A DNA stretch of 15,303 nt from Candidatus Gastranaerophilales bacterium (GCA_910587175.1 CAJULH010000047.1:1-15303); one strand, 5' to 3'; counted from the stretch's first letter, positions 1-6,920 are shown. The notes: generated by a model not told the origin, from the sequence alone. Numbers and translations: made by a program.

Positions 1-1018
1 CGTAAGAACCTGAGGTTAACTTACCTGAATAAACTCTCATAAATGTTAAACGTCCAACGAACGGGTCTGTCATAACCTTAAATGCCAATGCTGCAAAGGG
101 TTCATCATCTGAAGAGTGACGTTCTGTTCTTGTGCCGTCTTCAAGTTCGCCTTCAATAGCTTTAACATCAAGAGGAGATGGCATTAATTCAACAATTGAA
201 TCTAAAAGCAGCTGTACGCCTTTGTTTTTAAATGCTGTACCGCAGGTAACAGGAACAATTTTGTTGTTGCAAACTGCTTTTCTTAATCCTGCCTTTAGTT
301 CATCAACCGTAATAGAATCAGGGTCTTCAAAGAATTTTTCCATTAAGGCATCGTCTTCTGCGGCAATTGCTTCAACAAGTTCATCCCTGTATCTTTTAGC
401 TTCTTCAAGCATATCTGCAGGAATATCTTCTTCTCTAATATCTGTACCAAGGTCGTTTGTATAAATTTCAGCCTTCATTGTGAAAAGGTCAATTAAGCCT
501 GTAAATTTATCTTCAGCTCCGATTGGAAGTCTGATAGGGAATGCAGGAGCGCCAAGTCTTGTTTTAATTTGGTCAACTACACGATAGAAATCAGCCCCTG
601 TTCTGTCCATTTTGTTAACGAATACCATTCTTGGAACTTCATATCTGTTTGCCTGTCTCCAAACTGTTTCAGACTGTGATTGAACGCCGCCGACTGCACA
701 GAAAACAGCAACAACACCGTCTAATACACGTAAAGAACGTTCAACCTCAATTGTGAAGTCAACGTGCCCAGGGGTATCAATAACGTTAATCTGGTGTCCT
801 TTCCATTCAGCAGTAACCGCAGCTGACTGGATTGTGATGCCTCTTTCTCTTTCCTGATCCATAAAGTCTGTTACGGCAGCACCATCATGCACTTCGCCGA
901 TTTTATGGGTTTTACCTGTGTAAAACAGGATACGTTCTGTCGTAGTGGTTTTACCGGCATCAATGTGGGCGGCAATACCAATGTTCCTTATCTTTTCCAA
1001 AGGAGTTTTTCTAGCCAT
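1..1018 (-). CDS. fusA: Elongation factor G, N-terminal half (runs off the window)
   Basis: EF-G is the ribosomal translocase GTPase, acting in the cytoplasm. The visible 339 codons are the N-terminal half of a protein usually near 690 residues; the frame is open at base 1 and ends in a segment typical of the start of EF-G domain II (FMRVYSG, then a GSY at the edge). The GTPase motifs are all present: G1 AHIDAGKTT (residues 17-25), G2 RGITI (59-63), G3 DTPGH (81-85) and G4 NKMD (135-138). AHIDAGKT and the long G-domain insert fit EF-G rather than EF-Tu or TypA. The ATG at 1018 begins MARKTPLEK, the normal EF-G start, and has an AAGGA ribosome-binding site about 10 bases upstream. The gene is not preceded by rpsG, its usual str-operon neighbour; the next gene upstream on the same strand encodes a small RHH protein. 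Confidence 0.97.
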   Translation of the reverse strand, partial: MARKTPLEKIRNIGIAAHIDAGKTTTTERILFYTGKTHKIGEVHDGAAVTDFMDQERERGITIQSAAVTAEWKGHQINVIDTPGHVDFTIEVERSLRVLDGVVAVFCAVGGVQSQSETVWRQANRYEVPRMVFVNKMDRTGADFYRVVDQIKTRLGAPAFPIRLPIGAEDKFTGLIDLFTMKAEIYTNDLGTDIREEDIPADMLEEAKRYRDELVEAIAAEDDALMEKFFEDPDSITVDELKAGLRKAVCNNKIVPVTCGTAFKNKGVQLLLDSIVELMPSPLDVKAIEGELEDGTRTERHSSDDEPFAALAFKVMTDPFVGRLTFMRVYSGKLTSGSY

Positions 1019-1068
1019 GGTTTATTTTCCTTATCTTTAAATAAATAATACTTATCTACATTCTATTC

Positions 1069-1118
1069 TCACACAAAAATACTCCATGGCAAGGACTTTC
1101 GCTTGATGGAATGTGTGA
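1069..1118 (-). promoter_or_regulatory. Hairpin in the fusA leader region
   Basis: Outer arms TCACACA (1069-1075) and TGTGTGA (1112-1118) are perfectly complementary. Inside them CCAT/ATGG (1084-1087 with 1106-1109) and CAAG/CTTG (1090-1093 with 1102-1105) pair around an 8-base loop. No T-run follows in either direction, so it does not look like a terminator. On the minus strand a TATAGT (1125-1120) lies just upstream and could be a -10 box, but no good -35 was seen. If that promoter is used, transcription would start inside the outer arm. Function unknown; a fusA leader structure is one possibility. Confidence 0.4.
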
Positions 1119-1170
1119 TACTATACAAAAACAGGTTTTATCTTAAATAAAGTTCATTTAACTAAATTAT

Positions 1171-1335
1171 TCAACGTTTAAAATTTTTAAAAGCATAATC
1201 AATACACTGAACAATAAGTTCATTTCGGCTAATATCGGCTTCTGCTGAAATTTCATCAATAGTCTTCAGCATATCAACATCAAGTCTTATGCTTATTACG
1301 GTTTTTTCCTGCTTTATTGGTTTAAATTCGCTCAT
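1171..1335 (-). CDS. Small ribbon-helix-helix (CopG/Arc-type) DNA-binding protein
   Basis: This 54-residue frame begins MSEFKPIKQEKTVISIRL. It has the whole RHH pattern: a short beta strand with alternating side chains (about residues 12-18, TVISIRL), helix 1 (about 20-33, VDMLKTIDEISAEA), the turn ISRNE (35-39) and helix 2 (about 38-52). RHH proteins bind DNA as dimers through the paired strands and are usually repressors or autoregulators. The ATG at 1335 has an AGGTG about 6 bases upstream. There is no partner toxin next to it, so an orphan regulator is likelier than an antitoxin. It is divergent from the glycine-rich prepilin gene; the spacer between them carries two palindromes with shared half-sites. 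It is on the same strand as fusA, 152 bases upstream, with no clear terminator between. The DNA target is inferred, not shown. Confidence 0.8.
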   Translation of the reverse strand: MSEFKPIKQEKTVISIRLDVDMLKTIDEISAEADISRNELIVQCIDYAFKNFKR

Positions 1336-1353
1336 TTTTGCACCTATTGTTAT

Positions 1354-1366
1354 TGTATTTAATACA
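1354..1366. promoter_or_regulatory. Palindrome TGTATT-T-AATACA upstream of the RHH gene
   Basis: A perfect 6-bp inverted repeat with a one-base centre lies 18 bases before the RHH start codon, in its presumed 5' untranslated region or promoter. Its half-sites GTATT/AATAC also occur in the second palindrome at 1393-1409. It is a candidate autoregulatory operator. The region is AT-rich, so chance is not excluded. Confidence 0.4.
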
Positions 1367-1392
1367 GGGTGCTTAATATATATTTAATAAAA

Positions 1393-1409
1393 GAATACAA
1401 ATAGTATTC
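1393..1409. promoter_or_regulatory. Palindrome GAATAC-aaata-GTATTC overlapping the prepilin -35 box
   Basis: A perfect 6-bp inverted repeat with a 5-base spacer. Its right half overlaps the first three bases of the proposed -35 element of the glycine-rich prepilin gene (1407-1412), so a protein bound here would block RNA polymerase. It shares its AATAC/GTATT core with the palindrome at 1354-1366. The neighbouring RHH protein is the obvious candidate ligand (inference). Confidence 0.45.
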
Positions 1410-1435
1410 ACTTTTTAATTACAATATGCTATGAT
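1407..1435 (+). promoter_or_regulatory. Sigma-70-type promoter of the glycine-rich prepilin gene
   Basis: TTCACT (1407-1412, four of six consensus bases), a 17-bp spacer and TATGAT (1430-1435, five of six) give a well-spaced promoter. The start of transcription would fall near 1442, leaving a leader of about 25 bases that contains the GAGGT ribosome-binding site ahead of the ATG at 1467. Confidence 0.6.
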
Positions 1436-1466
1436 TTTTCCCAAAGAGACATTAGCGAGGTAGATT

Positions 1467-3983
1467 ATGTATAAATTAGCCAATCGGGCAGGTAAGATAT
1501 TGCCTGACTGTACAATATTCAAAGCTTTCAGTTTGGTTGAGATGCTAATGGCATTATTGGTTGCATCTCTTCTGATGGCAGCTCTTGCACCTGTAATGAC
1601 CCGCAGAATGCATGAAAACGTTGTTGTTTCGGGAACCGGCAAAACAATTTTGCCAAAGGTCTATTGTGCCTATATAAATAACGGTTTAATCCCGGTTAAA
1701 AAAGAAACTATAGAGGAAGGCTGCGCTGTGCCAAATGATACTTATTATGCAAATATTATTATGGCAAGCGGCGGCGGAGGCGGCGGAGGTGCTGTTGAAT
1801 CTGCAAACGGCGTGACAGATTATACTCTGATGCCTGCATATACTGGCGGAAGTGGCGCTGCAACGACAGGCGGCGGCTCAACCCAGAGTGTGAAATTTTC
1901 AAAATCGAGCCATACAATGTGGATTTATCTTGCTGGCGGAGGTTCAGGAGGCGGCGGTGGTAACGGGGAAGTGGGTATTGTCCCAAACGAAGAAAATTGT
2001 AAAGCGCTTGGTTCAATAGGGACTGATACAGACGGGCATTCAGATTGGGTCACATATGATGGTTTTGGGCTTTGTGTTACAAAGTTTAATCAAATAAGCG
2101 GCATCTCTAATTGCGCACCGGAACAAAGTTCTAGCACATGTACATCATCTCATGCGCAGCAGCTTTACAGTTATTCGGGTTGTAACAGAAAAGCTTGCAC
2201 GCTGATAGGTGCAAGGCAGGCATGCTCTAATTTGAGTACAAAAACAGGCGACAATTGGAAATTACCCTCGGGAAGCGAAGGAACAAAATGGGCAAATAAT
2301 CTTCCTTTATGGAGAAAAATAGGTATGTGTGATAGGGATACTGCAGGTGTATTAGTGCGATGCGGATGCGGGAAAAATACCGCAAGCTCGCATGGCAGCT
2401 GTAGTCATGAATTTTGGTCAAATGATGCAAATGATGTCAATCCTACATTGCGTTTTAGTTTTAATACCACTGTATATAGCAGTGGTTTATTGTTCACCGC
2501 GCCTAATAACGATTATGCGAATATTGGCGACAGGGCGCATAGTACCCGTTGTGTATTATCTGAAACATACAACAGATATACAGGCGGCGGCGGTGCATCA
2601 GGTGCTTTTGTAAAATTAAAGGTGCCATCTGCCGTGTTAAAAAGGGCGGCAGAAAACGGGGAAGCAACTTTGGTTACTTTTGCAGGAAACGGCGGCAGGG
2701 GTGGAAACAGCAAAAGTGCAACAAGAGGGGTGGCTGGTACGCACTCTTATGCTGAAATTTTGGATTCAAACAATGATGTCATCTGGAGAGCAACTGTTCC
2801 CGGGGCTTCAAGCGGAGGTGAAGGCGGAAAAACTGCATCAGGAGGTGCCGGTGGTGTTGTATCGCTGTCAAATTCCTGCAAGTATTTTGATATTACAAAT
2901 CCTGAATATTTAACAGAAAAAACCGTAAATTGTACCGATTTGCCGGATGCAGTATTCAACTCCGGTGAAAACGGAGGTGCCGGAAGCTTTGGTACTGACT
3001 ATGGAACAACAGGATATGGCGCGCGTTCTGCCTGGGGCGACGGGTCGTTGCAGGGTTTAAGAATTTTTCCTCCATCCGGAGCAAGTGTTTCTTTAGTGGA
3101 TGGGAATGATGCAACTATTGCAGGCGGAGGCGGTTCAGGCGGCAATTGTTATTATAAAGACGGTAATTTAACCTGTGGCAAGGGCGGAAACGGTGCCGGC
3201 GGAAGAATATATGCCACCCATAGAATAAGCTTTCCGGGCGCAGGAGGTGGCGGAGGCGCAGCCGGGACTGTTGCACATATTAAAAATATTCAGGTTCGTC
3301 CGGGTGATTTTTTCAAAATCCAGGCAGGGCACGGTGGAAATGGTGGGAATATAGGCGCCAAGGGCACAGATGGCGGCAATTCATATGTAGAATTAACCAG
3401 GGGTGAAACCGGAATTTCAAGGTATGAAATATCAGGTGGAGGCGGCGGCAACCCTGCGGTCAAAGGTAATCCGGATACTAACACCCAGCCGGCTGCGGGA
3501 ACCGCAGGAGAGGGTAGCAAAATTATAAACAGCGCACATATTCCAAATGATGAATATTTTCCAAAAAAACAGGATGAAACCAGAGGTAGTGACGGCTCTG
3601 CAGGTTCAGACTATATTTCAGCCTACGGCGGCAACGGCGGGATTAATTCTAAAATATCCCCGCTTGCCCCGACGGATGGAACAATGAACGGCAAGCCTTG
3701 TGGTGGGCTTAATACGGGTAAAATTAAAGTTAATGATGAAACGGAATGGGAATGTTCATCCGGTTCAATAATTCCTTTGAATTTGACGCGTACACTAAAT
3801 GATATGACCATTACTGCAAGTGCAATAGGTGAAATCATAAAAGACCTTGCACCCGGTTCGACAGGAGGAGGAGGCGGAGGCTGGCAAAACGGTGCTGTTC
3901 CTGAGGCAAGCGGAGGTGCAAAAGGTATGGGCGGGTATGTGATTATATATTTCGGGGATTGGAGTACGGAAGAAGGCGGATAA
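1467..3983 (+). CDS. Giant glycine-rich protein with type IV prepilin N-terminus and tail-fibre-like body
   Basis: An 838-residue protein, far longer than a normal pilin (about 150-200). A prepilin leader ends at KA (19-20); the mature part would start FSLVE with the conserved Glu at 25, followed by a hydrophobic helix (about 21-42). It should therefore be cut by prepilin peptidase and join a type IV pilus or related fibre, or stay in the membrane. The rest is a polyglycine body: GGGGGGG runs at 102-108, 158-165, 373-376, 552-559, 592-598, 657-661 and 799-805. Residues 605-642 (IKNIQVRPGDFFKIQAGHGG, then a GTDGGNSY) resemble the repeat unit of glycine-rich phage tail adhesins. A cysteine-rich domain (175-367) interrupts the body. 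The ATG has GAGGT about 6 bases upstream. No pilin assembly genes are nearby. Function as a surface adhesin is inference. Confidence 0.75.
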   Translation: MYKLANRAGKILPDCTIFKAFSLVEMLMALLVASLLMAALAPVMTRRMHENVVVSGTGKTILPKVYCAYINNGLIPVKKETIEEGCAVPNDTYYANIIMASGGGGGGGAVESANGVTDYTLMPAYTGGSGAATTGGGSTQSVKFSKSSHTMWIYLAGGGSGGGGGNGEVGIVPNEENCKALGSIGTDTDGHSDWVTYDGFGLCVTKFNQISGISNCAPEQSSSTCTSSHAQQLYSYSGCNRKACTLIGARQACSNLSTKTGDNWKLPSGSEGTKWANNLPLWRKIGMCDRDTAGVLVRCGCGKNTASSHGSCSHEFWSNDANDVNPTLRFSFNTTVYSSGLLFTAPNNDYANIGDRAHSTRCVLSETYNRYTGGGGASGAFVKLKVPSAVLKRAAENGEATLVTFAGNGGRGGNSKSATRGVAGTHSYAEILDSNNDVIWRATVPGASSGGEGGKTASGGAGGVVSLSNSCKYFDITNPEYLTEKTVNCTDLPDAVFNSGENGGAGSFGTDYGTTGYGARSAWGDGSLQGLRIFPPSGASVSLVDGNDATIAGGGGSGGNCYYKDGNLTCGKGGNGAGGRIYATHRISFPGAGGGGGAAGTVAHIKNIQVRPGDFFKIQAGHGGNGGNIGAKGTDGGNSYVELTRGETGISRYEISGGGGGNPAVKGNPDTNTQPAAGTAGEGSKIINSAHIPNDEYFPKKQDETRGSDGSAGSDYISAYGGNGGINSKISPLAPTDGTMNGKPCGGLNTGKIKVNDETEWECSSGSIIPLNLTRTLNDMTITASAIGEIIKDLAPGSTGGGGGGWQNGAVPEASGGAKGMGGYVIIYFGDWSTEEGG
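1989..2567 (+). other. Cysteine-rich lectin-like (DUF1566/Lcl_C-like) domain inserted in the glycine-rich protein
   Basis: This part codes for residues 175-367, which contain twelve cysteines (178, 203, 216, 225, 239, 244, 253, 288, 299, 301, 312, 362) and almost no polyglycine. The stretch ARQACSNL (249-256), NWKLPSGSE (263-271), HEFWSND (314-320) and the closing TRCV (360-363) follow the order seen in the Lcl_C/DUF1566 and C-type-lectin-like families (WRLPT..E, yWSs, RCVR). The domain sits between GGGGGNG and TGGGGASG, as if a binding head had been inserted into a fibrous stalk. The assignment rests on motif order only. Confidence 0.5.
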
Positions 3984-4207
3984 TGCGGTTGTTTCTTTTG
4001 CCAATACGCGGTTTCAACACTTTTATTAAATGCTTAACGCATTTATCCCGGTGTTTCTGTACAAAGGCTTACGCAAGCCTGTATCACACCAGCCTGCCGC
4101 TTTCCCGGCGCTGTGCAGGTGCTCGCATCCTGAAGACTCGTTCGCTCTCACGAAGCCAATCTGACTAACGTTCGAGCTTTACTAAGATTTTAGATGAACA
4201 ACTTTTC
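3984..4207. other. Non-coding spacer with local G+C rise and several hairpins
   Basis: No convincing gene is present. Hairpins: TAAATGC/GCATTTA with a 5-base loop (4027-4045), AGGCTT-acgc-AAGCCT (4065-4080), and CCTGC-CGC/GCG-GCAGG with a bulge (4093-4119). A longer-range GCTCG/CGAGC pairing near 4121-4167 is also possible. Bases 4081-4140 are about 63 percent G+C by hand count, well above the flanking DNA. It could be a structured RNA, a shared 3' untranslated region or the remnant of a repeat; the sequence alone does not decide. Confidence 0.45.
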
Positions 4208-4243
4208 GGAGCGCTTTTTGTAACCTTAGCGCTCCTTTTCTTT
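4208..4243 (+). terminator. Rho-independent terminator after the glycine-rich prepilin gene
   Basis: GGAGCGCT (4208-4215) pairs perfectly with AGCGCTCC (4228-4235) around a 12-base loop and is followed by TTTTCTTT. This is the best terminator in the window. It lies about 225 bases after the stop codon, so the transcript would carry the whole hairpin-rich spacer. Confidence 0.75.
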
Positions 4244-4272
4244 GACAAGCTGATAAGGATTGTCAAAGAAAA
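4236..4272. repeat. Perfect 13-bp inverted repeat between convergent genes
   Basis: TTTTCTTTGACAA (4236-4248) and TTGTCAAAGAAAA (4260-4272) are exact complements around an 11-base loop. Its left arm is also the T-tract of the terminator just before it. It may help end transcription from either side, although its stem is AT-rich and no T-run follows on the minus strand. Confidence 0.6.
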
Positions 4273-4321
4273 CCAAGTCTTTTATATAACGCCGCAAACC
4301 GGTATAAAAAGTAAGCAAGGA

Positions 4322-4339
4322 ATTTTTCCCGGGAAAAAT
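4322..4339. repeat. 18-bp perfect palindrome ATTTTTCCCGGGAAAAAT
   Basis: An unbroken self-complementary sequence 12 bases past the stop codon of the wecA-like gene. As RNA it could form a 7-bp stem with a CCGG loop. It is the closest structure to the end of the minus-strand glyA/wecA unit and could act as its terminator or 3' stabiliser, but no T-run follows on that strand. Confidence 0.5.
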
Positions 4340-4350
4340 CTCTGTTCAGC

Positions 4351-5391
4351 TTATGCCTTTTTCTTAATGGATTTTGAAACAATATTCAAAATAAATAAAA
4401 TTATTACGACAACAACTGCAAAGATGTAATATTTGCTTAAAGACCCGGCAATTAAAATTGCAACAATTGCGCAGGCAAAAGAGACTGAAGCCAGAATCAA
4501 AACCGCAACGTCCTGTGAAAGCCCGGCATGGAGCAATTTATGATGAATGTGTTCTGAGTCTGCAACAAAAGGGCTTTGACCCTTCATAATTCTTCTTATG
4601 CTTGAATATGCAACATCGAGCATCGGAACTGCCAAAATTAGCAAGGGCAGATACATTAAATGTCCGGATGTCTTTGCAACACCTGTGATTGAAAGAGTTG
4701 CAAGCAGGAAACCTGCATATAAAGCGCCGGAGTCTCCCATAAAGATTTTTGCAGGATTGTAGTTGTAGGTTAAAAACGAAAGCATAGCGCCCAAAAGGAT
4801 GAATGCAACAAGTGCTGATATTGGAGATGCGGGTGATACAACCATTGAGATTATACCTATTGCAAAAGAACTTATGGTGACCACACTTCCTGCTAAACCG
4901 TCTATACCGTCTATAAAATTAATTGCATTTGAAATTCCCACAATCCAAAGTAATGTAATAGGGTAAGACCAAAAGCCAAGCTCAACCGGGCTTGAAAAAG
5001 GAGTGTAAATGCTTTCAATCCGGACTCCTAAAAGTATTACTACTGTTGCAATTGCAATTTGTATAAAAAGTTTAAATTTTGCATCAAGGCAGTAAATGTC
5101 GTCTACAAGCCCCAAAAGAAACATTAAGGAACCGCCTGCGATAATTCCCGAAAGCCCTTGTCCTGAAGGGTATTTGCTCAATAAAACAAGTGACAAAAAT
5201 GTAAGCATAATAGAAATCCAGATTGCAACACCGCCAAGGCGCGAAATCTTGCCGTGGTGTATCTTTCTTTCATTTGGGACATCCACAAGCCCTGCTTTGT
5301 CTGAAAAATATATTACAATTGGAACTATGAATACCCCTAAAAGATATGCTATTATTGCTCCTAATATTTGTGCTTCAGTTAATTTAATCAT
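4351..5391 (-). CDS. wecA: WecA/TagO-type polyprenyl-phosphate N-acetylhexosamine-1-phosphate transferase
   Basis: This family of integral membrane enzymes transfers a sugar-1-phosphate (usually GlcNAc-1-P from UDP-GlcNAc) to undecaprenyl phosphate, the first step of O-antigen, teichoic acid or other surface glycan synthesis. The 346 residues have about ten or eleven membrane segments and all family marks: PNERKIHHGKISRLGG (39-54), the metal-binding Asp pair DD (97-98), NAINFIDGIDGLAG (155-168), FMGDSG (217-222) and HIHHKL (281-286). The HIHH motif separates WecA/TagO enzymes from MraY. The ATG at 5391 has AGGA about 8 bases before it. It follows glyA on the same strand after a 191-base gap holding a long palindrome. 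No other glycan genes are in view, so the glycan served is unknown; tagO would be an equally fair symbol. Confidence 0.9.
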   Translation of the reverse strand: MIKLTEAQILGAIIAYLLGVFIVPIVIYFSDKAGLVDVPNERKIHHGKISRLGGVAIWISIMLTFLSLVLLSKYPSGQGLSGIIAGGSLMFLLGLVDDIYCLDAKFKLFIQIAIATVVILLGVRIESIYTPFSSPVELGFWSYPITLLWIVGISNAINFIDGIDGLAGSVVTISSFAIGIISMVVSPASPISALVAFILLGAMLSFLTYNYNPAKIFMGDSGALYAGFLLATLSITGVAKTSGHLMYLPLLILAVPMLDVAYSSIRRIMKGQSPFVADSEHIHHKLLHAGLSQDVAVLILASVSFACAIVAILIAGSLSKYYIFAVVVVIILFILNIVSKSIKKKA

Positions 5392-5429
5392 AAAATTATC
5401 CTGTTTTTGGAATTAGTTTTTTTAGCTGA

Positions 5430-5559
5430 AATCAATCGAGTGAAGAATATTTACATAAGAAGACTGTTGCGAAGCACTCTATTTTAAATTCTCAAATTTC
5501 AAGCTGATGTGCAACAGACCGCCCTGTCTTCGTTGTAAATATTCAAAACGAGATTGGTT
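5430..5559. repeat. 130-bp imperfect palindrome between glyA and wecA-like gene
   Basis: Nested complementary blocks read inward from both ends: AATCAATC/GATTGGTT (7 of 8), GAATATTTACA (5445-5455) with TGTAAATATTC (5534-5544) perfect over 11, GAAGAC (5459-5464) with GTCTTC (5526-5531), and CTGTTGC (5464-5470) with GCAACAG (5511-5517). Together they could fold into one long hairpin. It contains no reading frame and no terminator-like T-run. It may be a small mobile or repetitive element, or an RNA structure separating expression of the two genes. Confidence 0.6.
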
Positions 5560-5582
5560 TATTTGATTTTCTGGATACAATC

Positions 5583-6848
5583 TTAACACAAAATATCAGG
5601 ATACAACGGAAATTTTTCGCAAAGCGTAAGTGTTCTTTTTCTTAAATTTTCCTTCGTATCTGTGTCTTTGATTGTATCTGCTATTATTTTTCCTATTTCA
5701 ACCATTTCGTTTTCTTTGAAACCTCTTGTGGTTGCGGCAGGAACGCCAATCCTTACACCTGATGTTACAAAAGGACTCTTTGGGTCATTTGGAACAGTAT
5801 TTTTATTTGCAGTAATGCCAACTTCTTCTAGTTCGTTTGCAATGTCTTTTCCTGTTTTATCCAGCCTTCTTAAATCAACCGTCATTAAATGGTTTTCAGT
5901 GTCAGAGCCTACGATATCTATTCCTTCTTCCATTAATGTTTTACATAATGTTTTGGCATTTTTTATTATCTGGTTTGCATATTGTTTAAATTCAGGCGAA
6001 AGGGCTTCTTTTAGTGCAATTGCTTTTGCCGCTATTACGTGTTCCAGCGGTCCTCCCTGAATTCCTGGGAATACAGCCTTATCAATACCTGCTGCATGTT
6101 CTTCTTTGCACATAATGATGCCGCCCCTTGGTCCTCTTAGGGTTTTATGGGTAGTTGTGGTTACAAAATCTGCATAAGGCACAGGGCTTGGGTGTTCACC
6201 CGCTGCAACAAGTGCTGCAATGTGCGCTATATCTGCCATTAAATATGCCGGGTCACCATCAGCACGAAGAGCACTTACCTTATCCGTAATTTCTTTGAAC
6301 CTTTTAAAATCAATGATTTTAGAATAGTTTGAAGCGCCTGCAATGATGAGTTTTGGTTTGTGTTCAAGTGCAAGTTGTTCCAGTTCATCATAGTTTATTT
6401 CGCCATTATCATCTATTCCGTAGCTTACGATGTTAAAATAAAGCCCTGAAAAATTGACAGGAGAACCGTGGCTTAAGTGTCCGCCGTTTGATAAATCCAT
6501 TCCCATAACGGTATCGCCGTGTTTTAAGGCGTATAAAAACACTGCCATATTAGCCTGTGCGCCTGAATGCGGCTGAACGTTTGCATGGTCGCAGCCAAAT
6601 AGCTCGCAGCATCTTTTTTGGGCAAGTTCCTCAATTTTATCCACATTTTCGCAACCATTGTAAAATCTTTTATAGGGTTTTCCTTCTGCGTATTTATTTG
6701 TTAAAACGCTTCCCTGTGCTGCCATAACGGCAACTGATGTGAAATTTTCAGATGCAATAAGTTCAATTGTATTTTGCTGTCTTTTTAATTCCATTTTAAT
6801 ATATTCGGCAACTTCCGGGTCTGCCTTTTTTATAATATCCAGTTCCAT
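5583..6848 (-). CDS. glyA: Serine hydroxymethyltransferase
   Basis: GlyA is a cytoplasmic PLP enzyme that converts serine and tetrahydrofolate to glycine and 5,10-methylene-tetrahydrofolate, feeding purine, thymidylate and methionine synthesis. The 421 residues match the family length. Visible landmarks: ELIASENFTS (29-38), YAEGKPYKRFYNG (53-65), GGHLSHG (122-128), the ADIAHIAALVAAG segment (205-217) and the PLP-lysine motif TTTTHKTLRGPRGG, with the lysine at 235. I chose the ATG at 6848 (MELDIIKKADPE) because GGAGG lies 9 bases before it. A TTG at 6866 in the same frame would put that ribosome-binding site inside the gene and adds only six non-family residues. The gene is divergent from the small split frame at 6975. 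Confidence 0.97.
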   Translation of the reverse strand: MELDIIKKADPEVAEYIKMELKRQQNTIELIASENFTSVAVMAAQGSVLTNKYAEGKPYKRFYNGCENVDKIEELAQKRCCELFGCDHANVQPHSGAQANMAVFLYALKHGDTVMGMDLSNGGHLSHGSPVNFSGLYFNIVSYGIDDNGEINYDELEQLALEHKPKLIIAGASNYSKIIDFKRFKEITDKVSALRADGDPAYLMADIAHIAALVAAGEHPSPVPYADFVTTTTHKTLRGPRGGIIMCKEEHAAGIDKAVFPGIQGGPLEHVIAAKAIALKEALSPEFKQYANQIIKNAKTLCKTLMEEGIDIVGSDTENHLMTVDLRRLDKTGKDIANELEEVGITANKNTVPNDPKSPFVTSGVRIGVPAATTRGFKENEMVEIGKIIADTIKDTDTKENLRKRTLTLCEKFPLYPDILC

Positions 6849-6890
6849 GTGCCTTGCCCTCCTCAAAATAAACTTTTTAAATTATTCATT

Positions 6891-6920
6891 ATTTTACCCT
6901 AAAAATGTTTCTTCGGGCAA
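6891..6920 (-). promoter_or_regulatory. Probable glyA promoter
   Basis: On the minus strand TTGCCC (6920-6915, four of six) and TAAAAT (6896-6891, five of six) are 18 bp apart, giving a leader of about 35 bases ahead of the glyA ATG. No glycine or other riboswitch-like structure was noticed in this short leader. Confidence 0.4.

Noticed and set aside
1171..1335. RHH protein as antitoxin of a toxin-antitoxin pair
   Set aside because: No small toxin-like frame lies directly before or after it; the neighbours are fusA and the divergent prepilin gene.
1467..3983. Diversity-generating retroelement target
   Set aside because: The lectin-like domain made this worth considering, but it is internal rather than C-terminal, and no reverse transcriptase or template repeat is present in the window.
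3959..4168. Open frame of 69 codons on the plus strand overlapping the end of the prepilin gene
   Set aside because: It has no ribosome-binding site, begins inside the prepilin coding sequence in another frame, and its arginine/serine-rich text (SLSRSQSD) is what a G+C-rich hairpin region gives by chance. The DNA is described as a non-coding spacer.
4081..4170. tRNA-like GTTCGAG near 4160 in the G+C-rich spacer
   Set aside because: No acceptor stem, anticodon arm or D arm can be placed around it on either strand.
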